From Pseudonocardia sp. HH130629-09 (GTDB lineage: Bacteria; Actinomycetota; Actinomycetes; Mycobacteriales; Pseudonocardiaceae): DNA of 64,000 bases. Where the stretch lies: the NCBI RefSeq assembly GCF_001294645.1, contig NZ_CP011868.1:5518001-5582000 (forward strand). The letters are read 5' to 3'. Shown here piece by piece: positions 58,883 through 64,000 of this stretch. The notes below the pieces were generated by a model. The model saw nothing but the letters and a program-made list of their open reading frames with translations. It was not told the DNA's origin and searched no databases. Positions within the stretch are counted from its first letter, which is position 1, and the number at the start of each line of letters is the position of its first letter. Position numbers and translations under genes: made by a program.

Positions 58883-59548
58883 TCAGCGACCCGCCCGTAC
58901 CGCCCGCTTCACGCTGACGACCAGCAGCGCCGACATCGCTGTCCACACCACGACCGACTGCACCGACAGGATCGGCAGAGCCGCCACCGGCGCCAGTGTG
59001 TAGGCCAGCGTGATCCGCAGGGCCGCCTCCAGTGCCATGACCAGGGCGGCGGCCCCGGTCGCGCGGCGCAGCGTCCGGCGGAACACCGGGTTGGCGTCCC
59101 ACTGGCGTTCCATCAGCGCGGGCAGGTCGGGGCGCTGGGCGCCGCCGAAGAACCGGCACACGTGGAACATCAGCGGGCGACGCCCGACCACCAGCGACCC
59201 GGCGAGCAGGAGTCCGAACGCGACACTCTGGATCGCGTCGCGGGCGACGGCGAACCGGGCGTCGCCGCTGAGCAGCGACGTCACCAGCCCGGCCGCGATG
59301 GTGACCAGCACGATCACCCCGACCGGGTTGAGCCGGCGGTGCCGCACCGCCTGCACCAGGACGTTCAGCGCGGGCGGCAGCGCGGACCAGGCCAGCGCGG
59401 TGACGTCGGACATGCCCTGTCCGGTCAGCACCACGTAGACCAGGTACGGCAGCCCTGCGTCCACCAGCAGCGGGATCGCCGTCTGCCGCAGCACGGTGCC
59501 ACGGCCCGCGGCGGGCGCAGGCGCGGTCGAGGGAGTGGTCGTGGTCAT
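58883..59548 (-). CDS. VC0807-family-like membrane protein
   Basis: The protein of 221 residues starts MTTTTPSTAPAPAAGRGTVL and has five or six membrane helices. The pattern IPLLVDAGLPYLVYVVLTGQ, TALAWSALPPALNVLVQAVR, VIVLVTIAAGLVTSLLSGD and MFHVCRFFGGAQRPDLPAL resembles VC0807-type proteins, known in many actinomycetes and of unknown function. The frame is open to 59590 but ATG 59548 fits best. Convergent with DapC. Confidence 0.75.
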   Translation of the reverse strand: MTTTTPSTAPAPAAGRGTVLRQTAIPLLVDAGLPYLVYVVLTGQGMSDVTALAWSALPPALNVLVQAVRHRRLNPVGVIVLVTIAAGLVTSLLSGDARFAVARDAIQSVAFGLLLAGSLVVGRRPLMFHVCRFFGGAQRPDLPALMERQWDANPVFRRTLRRATGAAALVMALEAALRITLAYTLAPVAALPILSVQSVVVWTAMSALLVVSVKRAVRAGR

Positions 59549-59676
59549 CGGATGGCTCCTGCCGTCGCGGGGGTCGGACCTCTCCGACACTTCCGCGCGA
59601 GGGCCCCCGCCGGATCCACCCCGGGATCGACCCCGGGTGGAGATCCGGGCTCCACCTCACCACCCGGACACGACGA

Positions 59677-59716
59677 CGCCCCCGTCCCCGTCGCGGTGGC
59701 GACGGGGACGGGGGCG
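59677..59716 (-). terminator. Hairpin terminator
   Basis: CGCCCCCGTCCCCGTCGC (59677-59694), loop GGTG and its exact complement (59699-59716) form an 18-bp stem. It lies 40 bp beyond the stop of the minus-strand membrane gene ending at 59756. Confidence 0.88.
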
Positions 59717-59755
59717 GTCGACGTGCCTGGGGCGCCGCGGAGGGCGCCCGGCGGG

Positions 59756-60310
59756 TCAGACGCGGGCGGTCCGCTGCGCGGCGCCCGGCCACATGCGGGC
59801 ACCGACGGCGCCGCCGATCGCCGCGGCGACGGCCGAGACACCCATCGCCAGGACCGACCAGCCCGCGGCCTCACGGGCGAGGCCGACGACACCCGCGCCA
59901 CCCGCGCCGAGGCCGGGGAACGCCGAACCGGCGTAGCCGGCGAGCGCGCCGCCCCCGGCCAGGGCCGGCCCGACCAGCAGCATCGTGGTCAGGACCCAGA
60001 CGGCCAGGGCGTTGACCACGCCGTCGGCCGGGTTGTCCCAGCCCGTCGACGAGCCGGTCGCCATCCCGCCGAGGAAGAACGCGAGCAGACCGATCACCAC
60101 CGAGACCACGGCCGCCGTCGTCGTCGTGCCGGGGGCGCCACCGATGGTGAGCCAGTCGAAGGCGGAGAACAGCAGTTGCAGGACGATGTTGACTGCGAAC
60201 GTGGTCAGCGCCCCGATCCACACCGCGCCCCAGCGGATGCGGTCCAGCCGTGGGCCGCCGGCGATCGGGACACCGCCCGCGTGGTGGACACCGCCCGTAC
60301 GGGGGTCCAC
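59756..60310 (-). CDS. Multi-pass membrane protein of unknown function
   Basis: The protein of at least 184 residues has four membrane helices (AVWIGALTTFAVNIVLQLLF, AAVVSVVIGLLAFFLGGMAT, ALAVWVLTTMLLVGPALAGG, SVLAMGVSAVAAAIGGAVGA). The best start is GTG 60310. The frame is open upstream to about 60430 and encodes a His-rich stretch (HTDTLHTEHRHEHPTVDPRT) with no start codon, so the true N-terminus may be longer or begin at a rare codon. GGMATGSSTGWDNPADGVVN links helices two and three. The family is not recognised. Confidence 0.7.
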   Translation of the reverse strand: MDPRTGGVHHAGGVPIAGGPRLDRIRWGAVWIGALTTFAVNIVLQLLFSAFDWLTIGGAPGTTTTAAVVSVVIGLLAFFLGGMATGSSTGWDNPADGVVNALAVWVLTTMLLVGPALAGGGALAGYAGSAFPGLGAGGAGVVGLAREAAGWSVLAMGVSAVAAAIGGAVGARMWPGAAQRTARV

Positions 60311-60689
60311 GGTCGGGTGCTCGTGCCGGTGCTCGGTGTGCAGGGTGTCGGTGTGCGCGGGGTCGGCGTGCCCGGGGGGCGCCCGCGTGCTCCGCCGGTC
60401 CGCCCGCGGTCCTGCCGTACGTGCTGGTTATCCGGTGTTCCCCTCTGTGTGACGACCCGGCGCGAGCCGGGCCGTCGGTGACGTGCGTCCTACCCGGAGC
60501 CAGTGCCCGTGAGGTGCGGGCCACAACGTCGGCCCGGCGGGAGCACGCGATCGGAGAGGGGATGTCGCATGTTCGGCCCAGTGGGGGGAGTGCGGAGGGT
60601 GGGCGGCCATCCTGTTGCGCAGCACCGTGGTGGCGGGCGTCCTCCCGTCTCCGGCGACCGGGCTCACTCGATCGGCCTAGACTCGCCGC
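60311..60689. other. Intergenic region with the divergent promoters
   Basis: The 379-bp stretch lies between two divergent genes. It contains the His-rich open frame on the minus strand described for the neighbouring membrane protein, a short GC hairpin (CCCGGC-GCGA-GCCGGG near 60460) and no other gene with family features. The adenylate cyclase gene starts directly at 60690 after a weak ribosome region. Confidence 0.5.
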
Positions 60690-62279
60690 ATGGATGCGCA
60701 GCGACCCGCGACGCGGCCGGGCCGCCAGGTCGTCGGCCTGCCGGTACGAGCGCTGCTGGCCCTCGTCGTGGCGTCGGCGAACGTCATCGGCGCGGCCGTC
60801 GTGCTGGTCATCGCGGCCTTCGTGCTTCCCCGGGAACAGCTGCTCGACGCCGTCGAGATCCGGCTGGTCAACCTCGTCGTGCTCGCGATCTACCTGCTCG
60901 TCGCGGTCCCGGTCGGGATCTGGTTCGGCCGCCGGAAGCTGACCGTGCGTCGCTCCTCGCGGGACCCCCAGGCGGACGAGCGGCAGCTGGTGCTGCGGGC
61001 ACCCGCCCGCATCTCGTCGATGGTCGCCCTGCTGTGGGTGGTCGGCGCGGTCCTGTTCTGCTTCCTGAACCTGCGCTACTCCGGGCGGCTGGGCTTCTCG
61101 GTCACCGCCACCGTGCTGATCGGCGGCGTGACCACCTCGGCCCTGTCCTACCTGCTGGTCGAGCGGATCCTGCGCCGCGCCGCGGCCCGGGTGCTGTCCG
61201 GGCGGCCGCCGAAGCGGCGTCGCCTGATCACCGGGGTCATGCTGCGCTCGGTCGGGTTCTGGGCGCTCGGCACCGCGGTCCCGATCTCCGGGATCATGCT
61301 GGCCGGGCTCGTCGCCCTAGTGTTCGGGGACTCCTCGCCCACCCAGCTCGCGGTCACCATGCTCGCGCTGGGGGGCACGGCGATCGGGGTCGGACTGATC
61401 ACGACGCTCGGGGCCGCCCGCGCCATCGCCGACCCGGTGCTGGCCGTGCGCCGTGCACTGGCCCGTGTGCAGAACGGTGATCTCGACGTGAGCCTGCCCG
61501 TCTACGACAACACCGAGCTCGGACAGCTCCAGGCCGGGACGAACAGCATGGTCGAGGGGCTGCGCGAGCGGGAGCGGATCCGTGACCTGTTCGGCCGCCA
61601 CGTCGGCCGCGACGTCGCCGAGGCCGCGTCGGCGCGTGGTGACGGCATCCGGCTCGGCGGCGAGGTGCGGCCGGTCGCGGTGCTGTTCGTCGATCTCGTC
61701 GGTTCGACGACGATGGCCGCCCGCCGCCCGCCCGAAGAGGTCGTGGCGGTGCTGAACCGCTTCTTCGGGGTGGTCGTCGAGTGCGTCGAGCAGGCCGGCG
61801 GGTGGATCAACAAGTTCGAGGGCGACGCCGCGCTCGCCGTGTTCGGCGCCCCGCTCGACCTCGACGACGCCCCCGGCGCCGCGCTGAGCGCCGCCCGCTG
61901 CCTGGGCGCCCGCCTCGCCGAGGAGATGCCCGAGATCGAGGCCGGCATCGGTGTCTCCGCGGGCGACGCGGTGGCCGGCAACATCGGCGACCCGCGCCGT
62001 TTCGAGTACACGGTGATCGGCGACCCGGTCAACGAGGCGGCGCGGCTCACCGAGCTGGCGAAGTCGGTGCCGGGGCGGGTCGTCGCGGCCGCCCGGGCCG
62101 TCGACGTCGCCGGGAGCGAGGCCGCGCGGTGGCGGGCATCGGAGTCGGTGACGCTGCGCGGGCGGGACGAGCCGACCGGGATCTGGGTCCCGGCCGGGCA
62201 CGCCGCGGACGGCGCGGACGGCGCGGAAGCCACGGACCCCGCCGACGTCGTCGGATCCGCGGAGAACGGTCGTAGGTGA
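60690..62279 (+). CDS. Membrane-bound class III adenylate cyclase with HAMP domain
   Basis: The 529-residue protein has six membrane helices (about residues 15-230), a HAMP linker (TLGAARAIADPVLAVRRALA, DLDVSLPVYDNTELGQLQAG), then a cyclase domain (about 330-490): AVLFVDLVGSTTMAARRPPE (metal Asp), GGWINKFEGDAALAVFGAPL (adenine-specific Lys and second metal Asp), GVSAGDAVAGNIGDPRRFEY and EYTVIGDPVNEAARLTELAK (transition-state Asn/Arg). This is the Rv1318c-Rv1320c/Rv3645 type of actinobacterial cyclase, which makes cAMP under HAMP control and has been tied to fatty-acid responses in mycobacteria. It precedes an acyl-CoA synthetase gene by 31 bp. Confidence 0.92.
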   Translation: MDAQRPATRPGRQVVGLPVRALLALVVASANVIGAAVVLVIAAFVLPREQLLDAVEIRLVNLVVLAIYLLVAVPVGIWFGRRKLTVRRSSRDPQADERQLVLRAPARISSMVALLWVVGAVLFCFLNLRYSGRLGFSVTATVLIGGVTTSALSYLLVERILRRAAARVLSGRPPKRRRLITGVMLRSVGFWALGTAVPISGIMLAGLVALVFGDSSPTQLAVTMLALGGTAIGVGLITTLGAARAIADPVLAVRRALARVQNGDLDVSLPVYDNTELGQLQAGTNSMVEGLRERERIRDLFGRHVGRDVAEAASARGDGIRLGGEVRPVAVLFVDLVGSTTMAARRPPEEVVAVLNRFFGVVVECVEQAGGWINKFEGDAALAVFGAPLDLDDAPGAALSAARCLGARLAEEMPEIEAGIGVSAGDAVAGNIGDPRRFEYTVIGDPVNEAARLTELAKSVPGRVVAAARAVDVAGSEAARWRASESVTLRGRDEPTGIWVPAGHAADGADGAEATDPADVVGSAENGRR

Positions 62280-62310
62280 CGACGGGGGTGTCCTCGGGCA
62301 GGATGCGCCC

Positions 62311-63927
62311 ATGGGCAACGGTGCTACCGAGTTCAGTGAGTTGACCGCGGCGTCGATCCGGCGGGTGCGCCGGCACACGCTCGGGGACCTGCTGCACCGG
62401 ACGGCCGTCCGGTACCCGGGCAAGACCGCGGTCGTCGACGGTGAGACCCGCTGGACCTTCGCCGAGTTCGACGCCGCGGTGAACCGCTGCGCCGCCGCAC
62501 TGGCCGGTCAGGGCCTGGTCAAGGGCGACCGGCTCGCGCTGCTCTCGCACAACTGCAGCCAGTTCGCGGTGCTCGTCTACGCCACCGCGCGGCTCGGCGT
62601 CGTGCTCGTGCCGATCAACTTCATGCTGAACGCCGAGGAGATCGCGTTCATCCTCGACCACTCCGGGGCGAGAGCGTTCGTCGTCGAGGACGCGCTGGCC
62701 GTGACCGGGGAGAAGGCGCTCGCGCAGTCCTCGGAGCCGGCGTCGGTCCGGGCCTGGATCGGGCTGTCCGGGCAGGCACCGACCGGGGACTGGGCCGACC
62801 TGGACGCCTGGATCGACGGTGACGGCGACCCCGGCGAGCCCGACGTGCACATCGCCGACGACGACCCGCTGCGCCTCATGTACACCTCCGGCACCGAGTC
62901 GCGGCCCAAGGGCGTCATGCTGCCCAGCCGATCGCTGATCGCCCAGTACATGTCGTGCGTCGTCGACGGCGGCATGGAGCACGACGACGTCGAGCTGCAC
63001 TCGCTGCCGCTCTACCACTGCGCGCAGCTGGACTGCTTCCTGTCCGTCGACGTCTACCTGGGCGCCACCAGCATCATCCTCCCGGCACCGGACCCGGCCC
63101 GGCTGCTGGAGACGATCGAGCGGGAGAAGGTCACCAAGCTCTTCTGCCCGCCGACGGTCTGGATCTCGCTGCTGCGCCACCCGGACTTCGACACCCGGGA
63201 CCTGTCGAGCCTGCGCAAGGGCTACTACGGTGCCGCGGCGATGCCGGTCGAGGTGCTGCAGGAGCTGTCCCGGCGGCTCCCCGAGGTGCGGCTGTGGAAC
63301 TTCTACGGCCAGACCGAGACCTCCCCGCTGGCCACCCTGCTCGGCCCGGACGAGCAGCTCAGCCACGCCGGGTCGGCCGGGCGGGCGTCGCTGAACGTCG
63401 AGACGCGCGTCGTCGACGACGAGGGCAACGAGGTCGGGCCGGGAGAGGTCGGCGAGATCGTGCACCGCAGCCCGCACGTGACGCTGGGGTACTACGAGAA
63501 CGAGGAGAAGACCGCCGAGGCGTTCGCCGGTGGCTGGTTCCATTCCGGCGACCTGGGCGTGATGACCGCCGACGGGTACCTGTCCGTCGTCGACCGCAAG
63601 AAGGACATGATCAAGACCGGTGGGGAGAACGTCGCCTCCCGCGAGGTGGAGGAGGCGCTCTACCTGCTCGAGGGTGTCGCCGAGGTCGCCGTGTTCGGCG
63701 TCAGCCACCCGCACTGGATCGAGGCCGTCACCGCGGTCGTGGTGCCGAAGCAGGGCGTGACGCTGACCCGCGAGCAGGTCGACGCGCACGCCCGCGAGAA
63801 GCTCGCCGGCTACAAGCGGCCCAAGTACGTGGTGTTCGCCGACGCGCTGCCGAAGAACCCCAGCGGCAAGATCCTCAAGCGGGAGCTGCGCACCGAGCAC
63901 GGCGAGATCGCGGCCCGGGAGGGCTGA
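62311..63927 (+). CDS. Fatty-acyl-CoA synthetase / AMP-dependent ligase (FadD type)
   Basis: The 538-residue protein has the AMP-binding signature DPLRLMYTSGTESRPKGVML (Gly of TGT replaced by SGTES), LWNFYGQTETSPLATLLGPD (YGQTE), FHSGDLGVMTADGYLSVVDR with KKDMIKTGGENVASREVEEA and the C-terminal Lys motif PKNPSGKILKREL. It activates acids to acyl-CoA via acyl-AMP. It follows the cyclase by 31 bp on the same strand, so both may be one operon. Substrate length is not predictable. A stop-spanning terminator follows. Confidence 0.92.
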   Translation: MGNGATEFSELTAASIRRVRRHTLGDLLHRTAVRYPGKTAVVDGETRWTFAEFDAAVNRCAAALAGQGLVKGDRLALLSHNCSQFAVLVYATARLGVVLVPINFMLNAEEIAFILDHSGARAFVVEDALAVTGEKALAQSSEPASVRAWIGLSGQAPTGDWADLDAWIDGDGDPGEPDVHIADDDPLRLMYTSGTESRPKGVMLPSRSLIAQYMSCVVDGGMEHDDVELHSLPLYHCAQLDCFLSVDVYLGATSIILPAPDPARLLETIEREKVTKLFCPPTVWISLLRHPDFDTRDLSSLRKGYYGAAAMPVEVLQELSRRLPEVRLWNFYGQTETSPLATLLGPDEQLSHAGSAGRASLNVETRVVDDEGNEVGPGEVGEIVHRSPHVTLGYYENEEKTAEAFAGGWFHSGDLGVMTADGYLSVVDRKKDMIKTGGENVASREVEEALYLLEGVAEVAVFGVSHPHWIEAVTAVVVPKQGVTLTREQVDAHAREKLAGYKRPKYVVFADALPKNPSGKILKRELRTEHGEIAAREG

Positions 63928-63944
63928 GCGGGCTCAGCCCTCCC
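63917..63944. terminator. Terminator spanning the stop codons of two convergent genes
   Basis: GGGAGGGCTGAGC (63917-63929) and GCTCAGCCCTCCC (63932-63944) form a perfect 13-bp inverted repeat with a two-base gap. It contains the last codons and stop of the synthetase gene on one arm and those of the minus-strand gene on the other. Confidence 0.85.
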
Positions 63945-64000
63945 GGTGCACGACGAACTCGGCCTCGACCTCGGCCCGGACCGTGATGTCGTCCGGGGCG
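63934..64000 (-). CDS. 3' end of a gene that continues beyond the window
   Basis: The minus-strand frame enters from the right edge and ends APDDITVRAEVEAEFVVHRE-G at TGA 63934-63936. Only about 22 residues are visible. Codon use is normal. The family cannot be named. Confidence 0.55.
   Translation of the reverse strand, partial: APDDITVRAEVEAEFVVHREG

Overview
The window is very GC-rich, uses codons ending in G or C almost throughout, and often starts genes with GTG. It carries actinobacterial signatures: a resuscitation-promoting-factor secreted protein, an Asp23/AmaP/DUF6286/DUF2273 envelope block, DUF1707 membrane proteins, an F420-type LLM oxidoreductase, a DapC-like aminotransferase and a FadE5/FadA2/FabG4/HtdX lipid block known from mycobacteria. 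The most likely source is a chromosomal region of a Pseudonocardiales actinomycete (Pseudonocardia or a relative). That placement is inferred from gene content, not from a marker gene. No rRNA, tRNA or CRISPR array was seen.

Layout. 1-3911: a P-type cation ATPase on the minus strand, wrecked by an internal deletion, a nonsense codon and an IS481-type element that itself holds an IS5-type element. 3953-6566: a ChrB-N-domain protein, an aldo/keto reductase and a membrane protein. 6632-9439: a six-gene minus-strand Asp23/Gls24 operon. 9717-14831: a small gene with an in-frame stop, a methyltransferase, an L,D-transpeptidase, an antibiotic-biosynthesis-type monooxygenase and a zinc alcohol dehydrogenase cut by an IS3-type element. 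15098-19411: a run of plus-strand genes (DoxX-like, PadR, DUF1707, small membrane proteins, methyltransferase) ending with the Rpf-like protein. 19471-26937: an LLM oxidoreductase, three alpha/beta hydrolases (two damaged), a MarR remnant, a PabB-PabC fusion, a NERD protein and a DUF1992 protein. 27034-34460: an ArsR/SRPBCC pair, a two-component system with a frameshifted kinase, AroQ, a broken VOC protein, a Gfo/Idh/MocA enzyme and a peptide transporter. 34599-37050: a DUF1772/NmrA pair divergent from an AraC regulator. 37465-43657: a frameshifted SDR, a DUF151 nuclease-type protein and a sugar-oxidation locus (TIM-barrel enzyme, GMC glycoside oxidase, Gfo/Idh/MocA, esterase remnant) with a divergent TetR. 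43756-50453: two drug exporters, a YdeP-type molybdopterin oxidoreductase and an AhpD/Rrf2 pair. 50650-57294: a small secreted peptide and the FadE5/TetR/FadA2/FabG4/HtdX block. 57411-64000: a tiny acidic peptide gene, DapC, membrane proteins, a class III adenylate cyclase and an acyl-CoA synthetase.

How the genes work together. The clearest functional units are: (1) the Asp23 operon, whose proteins probably form a membrane-attached envelope-stress scaffold; (2) the glycoside 3-oxidation locus at 38.8-43.7 kb, where oxidation by the GMC enzyme, processing by the TIM-barrel enzyme and NAD-dependent redox by the Gfo protein would form a pathway under the divergent TetR; (3) the acyl-CoA dehydrogenase, thiolase, ketoreductase and hydratase block, which contains the core activities of a fatty-acid cycle; (4) several regulator/target pairs with visible palindromic operators.

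A strong secondary theme is gene damage. Six genes that otherwise read well are broken by a single missing or extra base, mostly in G/C runs, one carries an in-frame TGA, and others show real deletions or IS insertions. The single-base breaks may be sequencing errors. The IS insertions and large deletions are not.
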